Below, in pieces: positions 1-8,274 of a DNA stretch of 64,000 bases. Source of the DNA: Agaribacillus aureus (lineage in GTDB: Bacteria > Bacteroidota > Bacteroidia > Cytophagales > Cyclobacteriaceae). The stretch covers positions 603,903 to 667,902 of the forward strand of contig JAUJEB010000006.1 in NCBI GenBank assembly GCA_030442055.1. The letters run 5' to 3'. The notes under the pieces were generated by a model that worked only from the letters and a program-made list of their open reading frames with translations, was not told where the DNA came from and ran no database searches. Position 1 is the first letter of the stretch. Each line of letters begins with the position of its first letter. Both the position numbers and the translations under genes were made by a program.

Positions 1-24
1 TTTAAAAAATAAAAGACGCTAAAA

Positions 25-1110
25 ATGAATAAAATAAATATTTGTATCATAGCTATATTTATGTTGTTAAGCACCCTTATTTCATGCGAGTTTGCCGCAA
101 TGGAAGCCAACCCCGGTAAAGACCACGTCAGCATTTTCAATGAATTCTGGGAGCTTTTTAACACTAAATACGCCATGTTTGATGCCAAAGGCGTGGATTG
201 GACGGCGGTTTACAACGATAATCGTGATCTGATCGACAATACTATATCGGATGATTCCCTATTCAGAGTAATGGGCCGGATGGTGTTACTGCTTAAAGAC
301 GGACACACCAGCCTTAACGGCTTTAACAGCTTATCCTCTGAAGAATTTTCTGCCATCACCGAAAAGTATGATGAAAAAGATCCTTCTGAAATAGATCCAT
401 TCGTTTTCAGAGATGCTTCGTTCTCTATTTTAGAAGGATTTCCGGAAAATCTGGATACAACCGTTGTAAAGGAAAAGTACCTGAATGGTAAGGTTGATAC
501 GGCGGAAGGCATGACTTATACCACTCTTGATGACAATATTGGATATATCGTTTACAGAGATTTCCTGCAGCCTGTTTCAGACGAAAGCATGGACCTTGTG
601 CTCAGGGCGCTGGCCAATACCAAAGGCATCATTCTGGATGTCAGAGGCAATCAGGGTGGGTCTCCGGCGTTTGCGGAAATCATGGCCAGTCATTTTACCG
701 ATAAACCCGTGAAAACCGGGTTTGAAAGATTCAAAACCGGACCGGGACCCAATGATTTTAAGGATAGTCCGATTACCATTCATCCTGCCAAGGGCGAATT
801 ATATACAAAACCTGTAGCGGTACTTACAAATCGCGCGTGTTATAGCGCTACTACGACACTAATTTACAGTATGAATCCCATGCCCCATGTTACGTTTATT
901 GGAGGCAGAACAGGAGGAGGAAGTGGTTCCGTTGCAGATGGACATCTGGCCAATGGGTGGCAGTATAGCCTTTCCGTTAGCGAATTTATCGACCACGAAG
1001 GCCGGCATTTGGATGATGGATTTGACCCTGACATTATGGTCAACCTGAACGAGAAGGACAAGAGTCGTGATGAGATTATAGAAAGAGCAAGGTCGGAACT
1101 GAGAAAATAA
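25..1110 (+). CDS. S41 (C-terminal-processing-like) peptidase lipoprotein
   Basis: Secreted or surface serine peptidase of the S41 tail-specific protease group, 361 residues. A hydrophobic leader ends in a lipobox (LISC, Cys about residue 21), so the protein is probably anchored to a membrane. The S41 core is visible: GIILDVRGNQGG near residue 202, then the catalytic-serine segment KPVAVLTNRACYSATTT with the serine at about residue 274, followed by FIGGRTGGGSG. No PDZ domain is evident. The usual Ser-Lys dyad lysine is not obvious in the GGRTGGG segment, so the base may differ, as in Ser-His S41 members. The ATG at 25 precedes a good leader. The gene stands alone; its substrate is unknown. 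Confidence 0.85.
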   Translation: MNKINICIIAIFMLLSTLISCEFAAMEANPGKDHVSIFNEFWELFNTKYAMFDAKGVDWTAVYNDNRDLIDNTISDDSLFRVMGRMVLLLKDGHTSLNGFNSLSSEEFSAITEKYDEKDPSEIDPFVFRDASFSILEGFPENLDTTVVKEKYLNGKVDTAEGMTYTTLDDNIGYIVYRDFLQPVSDESMDLVLRALANTKGIILDVRGNQGGSPAFAEIMASHFTDKPVKTGFERFKTGPGPNDFKDSPITIHPAKGELYTKPVAVLTNRACYSATTTLIYSMNPMPHVTFIGGRTGGGSGSVADGHLANGWQYSLSVSEFIDHEGRHLDDGFDPDIMVNLNEKDKSRDEIIERARSELRK

Positions 1111-1223
1111 TTTGAATGAAAGACAACCGGATTGTCCTTATATATGTCATACGTTTTAAGTATTTTGAATTTATTAAAGGGTAATCCTCCAAATTATAAA
1201 ATTTACCTTAAACCAAATATATT

Positions 1224-1631
1224 ATGAGAATTTTAAAAAATCACGTTTTTAAATTAATGGCCCTTATTTGCGTGTTAACTTCCATTTACGCTTTTAAACC
1301 GGTCAAATCCGTTTATGAATTTCAAAATATAACTACTGTTGAATCCGTCATTCCGGGTGGACTTGGACGATCCAGGATGATTTCTTCAGATACCAATGGT
1401 CAGTTGGAAGAGAAAAAACTTAAAAACTTCTTTAGCCTGACAGGCATTAATTTCAACAACATCAAGAAGAATGATAAGGATATCTCGGAAAAACTGGCAG
1501 CTTTGCAGAACGAAGGTTGGGAATTAACCAATGTCACCTCTGGCGTATACAGCTCAGGAGTAACTGATGATCTGGGGACCGGTGGCACAGGTATATTTAT
1601 TACGAGGTATTTATTCAGGAGAAGACTATAG
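1224..1631 (+). CDS. Small secreted conserved protein, function unknown
   Basis: A 135-residue protein with an N-terminal signal peptide (hydrophobic residues about 9-24). The mature part contains GGLGRSRMI, a FFSLTGINFNNI segment, a helix-like ALQNEGWELTNV and a terminal GIFITRYLFRRRL. I recognise this pattern from small uncharacterised Cytophagales secreted proteins but know no function. The 'GWEL...' followed by a short strand resembles DUF4177-like small domains; that is only a weak impression. The ATG at 1224 fits the signal peptide. It lies alone between the S41 peptidase and the serpin. Confidence 0.7.
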   Translation: MRILKNHVFKLMALICVLTSIYAFKPVKSVYEFQNITTVESVIPGGLGRSRMISSDTNGQLEEKKLKNFFSLTGINFNNIKKNDKDISEKLAALQNEGWELTNVTSGVYSSGVTDDLGTGGTGIFITRYLFRRRL

Positions 1632-1904
1632 TGGCCACTTAATAGTAACGTTATTGGCTGTGCTGGTATCTTCATTGTTGTTGATGTTTGCAGGTGGCGG
1701 ATAGGCTGAATGCCCTGGCATTGCATTTGTCATGTCAGCGAGATGACTTTTTTCTATCCGCCACCTTTAGATCAATTACTTTGGGATTTCAATATTTTAA
1801 CGCTGGTTGGGAAAGTTTGCAAATATATTTTGATCAATAAACTAAGTTATTACAACGTTTCAATATTCCAGGGTGTCTTTTGACTAGATAAACCTTAGTG
1901 ACTT

Positions 1905-3149
1905 ATGAATACAATATTGAAATCTACGCAAATATTTTTCGCAGCCATATCATTTTCATTGTTGATGTCATGTAATAGTAGTGACTATGACCAACCGGAG
2001 CCTGAAATTCGTCCATTAACCAATGATGAACAGGAAATAGTTCACGCCTCCAATGAATTTGCTATGAATATGCTATCCGGGATCAATGCGACGCATGAAG
2101 ATCAGAATGTCTTTATTTCCCCTTTTAGCATCAGTGCAGCATTATCCATGACTTTGAACGGTGCAAATGGTGAGACCAATGAAGCCATCAAAGAAGCCAT
2201 TGGTCTCAAAAACCTAAGTGACGAAACGATTAATCAGTCGTATAAAGACCTGGTAGCATATATCTATGGATTGGACAAGGGGGTAACACTTAATATAGCT
2301 AATTCCTCCTGGTACAAACAGGGGCTGACCATCCTTTCATCTTTTGAGGATCTTCTGAGAGAATTCTATAGCGCAGAAGTAAAAGAAGCGGATTTTGAGG
2401 ACAAGGCTACTGTGGATTTGATCAACAATTGGATAGAGAATGAAACTAATGGGAAAATCAAGGACATGCTGGATGTTATTCCCCCGGATGCCGTGATGTA
2501 CCTGATCAACGCAATATATTTTAAGGCCAACTGGTCCGTTCAGTTTGATCCGGATAAAACTGCAAACAGAAGTTTTACCTTAATGGATGGTCAAGTGGCG
2601 CAGGTGCCTACCATGTATGCAAATGCAGTCACTTACTGGAGCAGCTACAACAGTGAAAAGAAACTTCAGCTATTCGATATTCCCTACGGTAATGGAGCCT
2701 ACGGATTTACCATCATCATGCCGGACAATCCGTCCGCCATTAATCAGGTCGCCAGTGAATTTACCATAGCGGACATGGAGAAAATGCTTCAGGATGCAAG
2801 TGAAAGTACATTGGAAGCCTACCTGCCCAAATTTAAAATTGAGTTTAAGGAGCTCCTCAACGATTACCTGGTTGCCATGGGTATGGGCGTTGCTTTCACA
2901 GCGGAGGCAGATCTGTCAAGATTATTTGAGGAAGACCTGAACCTGGCCATCAGCAGGGTGATCCATCAGTCATTTCTGGAAGTGAATGAAGCAGGGAGTG
3001 AGGCAGCGGCTGCCACCGTGGTAGAGATAGTGGAGACTTCCCTTCCCCCAGCATTGCGGGTAGACCAGCCTTTTATATTCTTTATCAGAGAAAGAAATAG
3101 CAACACGATCCTGTTTTCAGGCAAATTAATCGATCCACAAATTGAATAA
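1905..3149 (+). CDS. Serpin-family protease inhibitor, lipoprotein
   Basis: Full-length serpin, 414 residues, behind a lipoprotein leader (lipobox LLMSC). Family signatures are the N-terminal NVFISPFSISAALSMT and the C-terminal QPFIFFIRERNSNTILFSGKL. The hinge EVNEAGSEAAAAT (residues about 359-371) has the small residues needed for loop insertion, so the protein should be inhibitory. Counting 17 residues from the hinge glutamate puts the scissile bond near Thr378-Ser379, which suggests a target with elastase- or subtilisin-like preference for small P1 residues; this count can be off by one or two. As a lipoprotein it would protect the cell envelope from proteases, either its own or those of neighbours or a host. 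Confidence 0.93.
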   Translation: MNTILKSTQIFFAAISFSLLMSCNSSDYDQPEPEIRPLTNDEQEIVHASNEFAMNMLSGINATHEDQNVFISPFSISAALSMTLNGANGETNEAIKEAIGLKNLSDETINQSYKDLVAYIYGLDKGVTLNIANSSWYKQGLTILSSFEDLLREFYSAEVKEADFEDKATVDLINNWIENETNGKIKDMLDVIPPDAVMYLINAIYFKANWSVQFDPDKTANRSFTLMDGQVAQVPTMYANAVTYWSSYNSEKKLQLFDIPYGNGAYGFTIIMPDNPSAINQVASEFTIADMEKMLQDASESTLEAYLPKFKIEFKELLNDYLVAMGMGVAFTAEADLSRLFEEDLNLAISRVIHQSFLEVNEAGSEAAAATVVEIVETSLPPALRVDQPFIFFIRERNSNTILFSGKLIDPQIE

Positions 3150-3668
3150 TCTTGTCTTTAGGTCAAAAAGTTGATGGCCGCTGGCACTGTCGCCAATTAT
3201 TTCTCGTGCTCCTCCATTGATATGGTGGCAGGCACGGATGACAGTGAACACAAATTGAGAAATATTGGCATTTACAGTTTTATCTTTGGTAAAAAATACA
3301 CCAGGGGCCCTCAATCTAAATATCGGGAAGAGCTTAAAGTTGCGCAATCCTATATAATCAAATAAACTGACGAGGCCAACGGTTATTTATCCACTTCCGT
3401 ATGAGAGGGAAAAATACCATTTGGATCAAGAATAATTTGGAAGCAGCCGTATACACGGTTAAACGAAAGCCATTATTTCATCAAACTCGCATGGTAGTTT
3501 ACCGTGCGAGTTTTGAGCAAGAACCAGTAACTTGCGCGGAAAGCTGTTTTATCCCTCACCTCCTGCACTTTGACCTAGACTGAAGCACGGGCACCATCTT
3601 GAAAAGTCTGAAATTTACTCCAAGGCAAACCAGATCAAAGAAGTTTTTGCATCATTTAACCTTTTTAT

Positions 3669-3704
3669 TTTGATTTTCATTTTAATTGCTCTATATTTGT
3701 AGAG
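3669..3704 (+). promoter_or_regulatory. Promoter with overlapping BlaI-type operator
   Basis: TTTG at 3669-3672, a 19-base spacer and TATATTTG at 3692-3699 match the Bacteroidetes TTTG / TAnnTTTG promoter exactly. The dyad CTCTATATTTGTAGAG (3689-3704) covers the -7 element. Its halves resemble the TACA/TGTA core known for BlaI/MecI operators. A bound repressor would block the polymerase, so autorepression of the downstream operon is the natural reading. Confidence 0.75.
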
Positions 3705-3718
3705 TAAATAGTATAAAA

Positions 3719-3728
3719 ATAGAGCAAT
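3719..3728 (+). promoter_or_regulatory. Second inverted half-site abutting the start codon
   Basis: ATAGAGCAAT directly before the ATG is the exact reverse complement of ATTGCTCTAT at 3685-3694, with 24 bases between the arms. It may be a second repressor contact, or form an RNA hairpin in the 5' leader that hides the start region. Confidence 0.5.
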
Positions 3729-4103
3729 ATGGCGCTTACCAAAGCTGAGGAGCAGGTAATGAAATACTTGTGGAAACTTGAAAAATCTTTTTTTAAAGAG
3801 CTGAAGGCGGAATTTCCTGATCCTAAACCGGCAACAACAACCATCAACACCTTGCTCAAGCGGTTAATAGACAAGGGGGTTGTGGATTATAAATTATACG
3901 GCAACAGCCGGGAATATTTCCCGCTGATAAGCAAAAACGACTATTTCTCAAATCACGTTAACGGATTGATTAAAAATTTTTTTAATAACTCTGTTGAACA
4001 ATTTGCTTCCTTCTTTACCAAAGAGGTCGATATAAGTAATGAAGATCTTAAGAAACTCAGAGATATTGTAGACAAGAAATTAAAAAAGAAATCAAATGAT
4101 TGA
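3729..4103 (+). CDS. BlaI/MecI/CopY-family repressor
   Basis: A 124-residue winged-helix repressor of the penicillinase-repressor family. The N-terminal half has the typical start LTKAEEQVMKYLWKLE and the recognition segment PATTTINTLLKRLIDKG, followed by the wing VVDYKLYGNSREYFPLI. The C-terminal half is the dimerisation helix region. In this family the repressor leaves DNA when a partner M56 metalloprotease senses a beta-lactam or cell-wall signal and triggers its cleavage. That partner follows here with an 8-base overlap, so the two are translationally coupled. An operator-like dyad overlaps the promoter. Confidence 0.9.
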   Translation: MALTKAEEQVMKYLWKLEKSFFKELKAEFPDPKPATTTINTLLKRLIDKGVVDYKLYGNSREYFPLISKNDYFSNHVNGLIKNFFNNSVEQFASFFTKEVDISNEDLKKLRDIVDKKLKKKSND

Positions 4104-5319
4104 ATATTTGCTGGAGTCGACCCTTTGTCTGTCAGTTCTTTATTTCAGCCACGTAGTCCTTTTCAGAAATTCGCGGAATTATCGAATGAATAGAATTACC
4201 CTGCTATCATCCGTGATTTTTTCTTTGCTTATTCCTGTATTTAAAATCTCGTTAACTGACCTCCCCATCCATGAAACCGTGCAGAAGAGTAATTTCTATG
4301 AAGCTTTTTCATCTTCGAATTATTTGTCCGCGTCTGAAATTTCAAACAATGTCGCGCTCAAAACTTCTGTCGATATTAGTGTGGTGCTCGTAGCCATCTA
4401 TGCGCTTGTTACACTTATATTATTGGCAAGATTTGTATTCAACATTTCACGACTTATCATGAAGGGGTATAAATCCGATAAGATGGATTACAAGGGAAAT
4501 GAATTGACTTTAGTGGAAGAGCAAATCAATGCGTTTAGTTTTTTCAAGGCAATTTTCATTAGCAGGGACCACTACAGAAATGGTACGATAGATGAAATGC
4601 TGCTATGGCATGAGATGGCCCATAAGCAACAACTGCACTCCGTTGATGTGATAATCATTGAACTTACGCAGGTATTCTTCTGGTTTAATCCATTTGTTTA
4701 CCTGTTTAAAAAATTGATTAAAGCGAACCACGAATATCTGGCTGATGAATTTGTGTTGAAATCAGGCGCATGCCCAGTGGAATATTCAAATAAGTTATTA
4801 GATCATACATTCCAGAACAGAACGCTGGGTTTTACCAGCGGATTTAACCATTTGTTAATTAAAAAAAGACTCACGATGTTATCAAAATTTGAACAAAAAA
4901 AGCGATTTGTCCATCATTTGGCTTTGTTTATCCCAGTGATGGTGGTGTTGTTTTTCATGACGGCCTTTACCAGCTCAAACAGTGTCTTCCAAGACAGGTC
5001 TACCAACATCATACCCACGGAGAAACCGGGAATATTTTATGCCGAAACTTTATTCTGGTCCAGTGAAGATCATGAGGTTTACATGAGAGGGAAAGTGAAA
5101 GTGCGTTATGGCGTCAACCAATTTACAGGAGATGGGTCCTTCGCTATTTTGGGAAAAGTACACTTGCTGATATTTAATGGTAAGCAGGTAGCTATGGATT
5201 CCTCAATAGCGCTTAACGGGATAAAATGCGAAGTAGTTACCTTAACTAAAGAGGAAGCAATTGAAAAATACGGTTCGAGAGGGAAACTGGGAGCCGTTGA
5301 AATAAGAACAGTAAAATAA
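4096..5319 (+). CDS. BlaR1-type M56 membrane metallopeptidase
   Basis: Membrane sensor/protease of peptidase family M56, 407 residues. Helices near residues 1-25, 35-55 and 95-118 precede the zinc site WHEMAH (His172 and His176) and a downstream NHEYLADEF segment supplying further ligands; another helix follows at about 275-295. There is no C-terminal penicillin-binding sensor domain as in BlaR1 of Staphylococcus. Instead the tail ends in KYGSRGKLGAVEIRT, which looks like the plug segment of TonB-dependent receptors, a tail seen in other Bacteroidetes M56 proteins. It overlaps the repressor gene and precedes the serine hydrolase by 47 bases, so the three probably form one operon. Confidence 0.88.
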   Translation: MIEYLLESTLCLSVLYFSHVVLFRNSRNYRMNRITLLSSVIFSLLIPVFKISLTDLPIHETVQKSNFYEAFSSSNYLSASEISNNVALKTSVDISVVLVAIYALVTLILLARFVFNISRLIMKGYKSDKMDYKGNELTLVEEQINAFSFFKAIFISRDHYRNGTIDEMLLWHEMAHKQQLHSVDVIIIELTQVFFWFNPFVYLFKKLIKANHEYLADEFVLKSGACPVEYSNKLLDHTFQNRTLGFTSGFNHLLIKKRLTMLSKFEQKKRFVHHLALFIPVMVVLFFMTAFTSSNSVFQDRSTNIIPTEKPGIFYAETLFWSSEDHEVYMRGKVKVRYGVNQFTGDGSFAILGKVHLLIFNGKQVAMDSSIALNGIKCEVVTLTKEEAIEKYGSRGKLGAVEIRTVK

Positions 5320-5366
5320 GCTGGTTTTTTTATTTCAAATTTCGTAAAAATCCGAATGATACTACC

Positions 5367-6787
5367 TTGACTGTGACCCGCTACAAAGGATTAATACTTT
5401 CATCGATTATCTATATTTTAATCGGTAGTCAATCTCCAGGATATGGCCAGGTGGACACTATCAAGGTTTTTGGCCAGTTGAGTTGGAAAGATAAATCAAT
5501 AACCGGATTTCCGGAGAAGGTGTCCATATCGTCAAAAGATCAACCCACTCTTTCGAAACAGGCAGCTATTGACTCATTGGGAAACTATAGTATCTTCTTA
5601 CCTCCTGGTACCTACCAGGTCACACCGGCAAGAAGTTATCATTGGATGGGAGAGGAGTATATCAGGATAGACCATAAAAATTCACTGGCCACTATAGTAG
5701 TTGGATCAGGTGAAGAAGTGATCGCTTCTACACTTGAAATAAATAGCATTCCGCCGCCCGATTTAACGCCGGAAAAAGGTATCATGCACAAGTTTAATGC
5801 AAAAAAAGCTCTATTGCTGGATAATTTTGTAAAGGTCCATATGGAATATTTTGATATTCCGGGGGCTTCTCTGGCGCTGATCAAAAATGGGCAAATTATT
5901 TATCACAAAACTTATGGACTGAAAAACACCAGCACAAAAGCGCCGGTTGATGAAAAAACATTATTTGAAGCCGGTTCGATTACCAAGCCTGTATTCGCCT
6001 TTGTAGTCTGCCGATTAGCGGAGAAAGGAATTTTAGACCTGGATAAACCGCTTCATCTTTATCTTCCCTTTGAAGACGTAGCCCATGATGACCGTTACAA
6101 ACTTATTACGGCAAGACATGTGCTTAGCCATCGGACGGGTTTTCCAAACTGGGCGAAAAGAAATGAAAAGGGGCAATTTGATCTCAGGTTTACGCCTGGT
6201 ACCGATTTTGGATACTCTGGTGAAGGTTTTGAATACCTTAAACGTGTAGTAGAGCGCGTAACCAAAAAGGACATTGGAATTATCCTGGAGGAAGAACTTT
6301 TGAAACCGTTGAATCTTGCCCATTTTTACTTTGAAAAAAGCGAGTATTTAGCCGAATTTGCAGCGAATGGTCATTATGACCAGGTGCCTACCGAAATAAG
6401 ACTTCCAGAAAGTCCCGGAATGGCCTGGAGTATGAGCACGGAAGCCAGGTCGTTTAGCGCGTTTATAATAGCGCTAAACAACAGAGAAGGTCTGCAACCA
6501 GAGACCTATCACAAAATGTTTTCGGTGCATTCAACCATTCCTAAAGATGATTCTGAAAAAAAAGCGGCTGGGATGAAAATTTATATTGGGGACTAGGTTT
6601 TCAGATTGACAACACACCCTATGGACCGGTGTATGGACATAGCGGAAGTACTTCGAGAGGTTTTCAATGCAACTTCAGCCTGTTTCAGGATATTAACATG
6701 GGATACGTCATGTTTACCAATGGTAGCAAGGGGGCGATGCTGGCGATTTCTCCATTGACCGAATTTTTGATCACCGGTAAAGAGTAA
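5367..6787 (+). pseudogene. Serine beta-lactamase-like hydrolase, frameshifted in an A8 run
   Basis: A class-C beta-lactamase/PBP-like hydrolase with a signal peptide and an extra N-terminal beta-domain of about 110 residues. The catalytic SITK motif is at residues 204-207 and a YSG in place of YxN is near 283. The zero frame stops at 6596, before the third motif. Reading one extra base in the A run 6556-6563 restores a 473-residue protein ending at 6787, including WGLGF and the HSG motif of VYGHSGST. A -1 slip on A-AAA-AAA gives the same product, so slippage is as possible as mutation or sequencing error. There is no ATG in frame; TTG 5367 or GTG 5373 must start it. It is the third gene of the BlaI/BlaR1 operon. 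Confidence 0.85.
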
Positions 6788-6962
6788 AAAAACAAATCAC
6801 CATTTATTGATTTTAAGTAATCGAACCGGAAATAAATTCCCACATGGAAATGCGGGGGAGTCTTCTTCCTTTTTTAGGGATAAGTAGATATTTTAGTGCT
6901 GCATACCCGGGAGGAGCATGCATTTTACAAAAGCAACTACCAGTAATTAAAATCACCTGATA

Positions 6963-7844
6963 ATGGGATTATTTTCAAAAATTTTCAAAAAAGAAAAAAA
7001 ACTAAATAAAAGAGAAAGGCCTGATGAACCGGATGTTTACCACATCCCGGACGAAGATGAGCGGATGAATTGGGCTATAGAAAAAGCAAAACTGACTTTA
7101 CATTATTTTGAAAAATGCCTGGCTTCTCCCAAAAAAGAGCAAACATATTTTTCAATCAAAGTCAAATTTGAAGATGAAGGCAAAATCGAACACATCTGGC
7201 TAACCAAGCCTTCATTTGATGCAGAAAGAAACTTATTTGGGGTAGTGGGAAATTCACCTGTTAATATAAAATCCGTGAAACTCGATCAAAAAATAGGAGT
7301 TGACAGCGCTTTTGTTTCCGATTGGATGATTGTTGAAAACGGGAGATTAATTGGTGGCTATACCATCAGAGCGGTGCGGGATGGATTTACCGGGCAATCC
7401 CTGGCCGATTTTGACCGGAGCCTTGGAGGAATGATCGTAGATGAGGGGGAAGATTATTTTTTGCCAAACTTTGAAACGCCCGAAGGAGCCATTACCAAAC
7501 TAGAAGATGCATACGACAGGGAGGACCTTGACGAGGCTATCAACTGTAAGGACTTTTTGATAGAGGCAAAACTAATGCTTGAAAAAATGGGAAAGGATTT
7601 GGGAGAGGAAGTTACAATTCAGACCGCCGAAGCACTAAAATTATCATACATAAAATCGCTACAGGAAAGTGGCATGCCCAAATTTGGAAATTTAAAGAGA
7701 GCCTTTCCAGCTAGAAAAAAAATAAATGATAGCCAATATCTGATCACCGAGGTATGCCTGTATCCCGATGGCAGCAAATCCACCCAGGTGCTGAACACCT
7801 TTAAAACGGCATCCGGCTGGCGGGTGCTTGGTGTGGAAGATTAG
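6963..7844 (+). CDS. DUF2314 protein with a C-terminal NTF2-like region
   Basis: A 293-residue cytoplasmic protein with no signal peptide. Residues about 33-145 match DUF2314 (YegJ-type): EHIWLTKPSF, a G-x-x-GNSP turn, SDWMIVENGRLIGGYTIR. Residues about 165-293 form a second part that starts with two helices (GAITKLEDAYDREDLDEA) and ends in strands (ITEVCLYPDGS, TFKTASGWRVLGV), like an NTF2-fold domain. DUF2314 proteins often accompany toxins or immunity proteins, but no partner is visible here. The ATG at 6963 follows an AT-rich leader; the gene appears monocistronic. Confidence 0.7.
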   Translation: MGLFSKIFKKEKKLNKRERPDEPDVYHIPDEDERMNWAIEKAKLTLHYFEKCLASPKKEQTYFSIKVKFEDEGKIEHIWLTKPSFDAERNLFGVVGNSPVNIKSVKLDQKIGVDSAFVSDWMIVENGRLIGGYTIRAVRDGFTGQSLADFDRSLGGMIVDEGEDYFLPNFETPEGAITKLEDAYDREDLDEAINCKDFLIEAKLMLEKMGKDLGEEVTIQTAEALKLSYIKSLQESGMPKFGNLKRAFPARKKINDSQYLITEVCLYPDGSKSTQVLNTFKTASGWRVLGVED

Positions 7845-7991
7845 CAAACCGGCGTTTTAACCGGAAAGCTTTTGAATGCAAAAATGATTTTCTTCGATTT
7901 TCAGATGTACCAAAGTCAGCTCCTTTTCAGGATAGTAATTTAAATATGACTGCCAGACCCCAAACCCTGGAAGTAAGGAATTAACCAAAAA

Positions 7992-8086
7992 CCCTGTTTT
8001 AGTGCGATTCAAAAACTAATTGCCGATTTCTGTATATAGGCAAATAGCTACTGGAAAAATATCCCTTTGTATGCGCTAAAACAGGG
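7992..8086 (+). other. Long imperfect inverted repeat, candidate structured RNA
   Basis: Bases 7992-8006 (CCCTGTTTTAGTGCG) pair without a gap with 8072-8086 (TGCGCTAAAACAGGG): 13 Watson-Crick pairs and two G-U pairs. Inside lies a smaller TTGCC/GGCAA stem. The element sits after the DUF2314 gene and about 190 bases before the SusC gene. It could be a leader RNA structure, a terminator of the upstream gene (a GGTTTTG tract follows) or a 95-bp MITE-like element. No target-site duplication is obvious. Confidence 0.5.
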
Positions 8087-8126
8087 GGTTTTGCCATGAT
8101 TTAGTGCATGTTTGTGAGATTTTTCT

Positions 8127-8159
8127 TGCAAACATTGCAAATACATGCAAAAAATTGCA
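8127..8159 (+). promoter_or_regulatory. Helically phased TGCA array upstream of susC (locus A)
   Basis: TGCA occurs at 8127, 8136, 8146 and 8156, each followed by A or T tracts, at 9-10-base spacing, so all copies face the same side of the helix. The array lies about 75 bases upstream of the presumed -7 element of the SusC gene. This is the layout expected of a cooperative activator site or an intrinsically bent upstream element. The binding protein is unknown; no regulator gene adjoins locus A. Confidence 0.4.
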
Positions 8160-8229
8160 TATTGTAGGCAAATCATTTTTGGATTTTTAGAATTTCAGAT
8201 TTTTAAATTTTTTTTCAAACTTTCAATCT

Positions 8230-8249
8230 GGCTTACTTTGTTGTAAGCC
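8230..8249 (+). promoter_or_regulatory. Perfect dyad over the presumed -7 element of susC (locus A)
   Basis: GGCTTAC (8230-8236), six bases, GTAAGCC (8243-8249) is a perfect 7-bp inverted repeat ending 25 bases before the ATG. It contains TTACTTTG (8233-8240), a one-mismatch version of TAnnTTTG. No good TTTG is seen 19 bases upstream, so activation may be needed. The dyad could be an operator or a hairpin at the 5' end of the mRNA. Confidence 0.5.
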
Positions 8250-8274
8250 CGTTAACCAATTAAATACAGACAAT

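Larger units (their letters stand above)
3150..3728 (+). other. Intergenic stretch between serpin and blaI-type gene
   Basis: No gene can be supported. Short open frames on both strands (3171-3365 and 3401-3583 plus, 3126-3347 minus) lack signal peptides, recognisable motifs and start context. The last 60 bases hold the promoter and operator of the BlaI-type regulator, listed separately. Confidence 0.6.

Noticed and set aside
3126..3365. Overlapping short frames on both strands after the serpin
   Set aside because: Each is the shadow of the other, without leader or motif; possible gene remnant but not supportable.
7992..8086. A known riboswitch class upstream of susC
   Set aside because: I could not match the conserved cores of cobalamin, TPP, SAM or other common classes; the gene downstream is a glycan-type SusC.
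8127..8159. The TGCA array as a CRISPR or replication iteron array
   Set aside because: Units are only 9-10 bases with no spacers of constant length, and no Cas or Rep gene is near.
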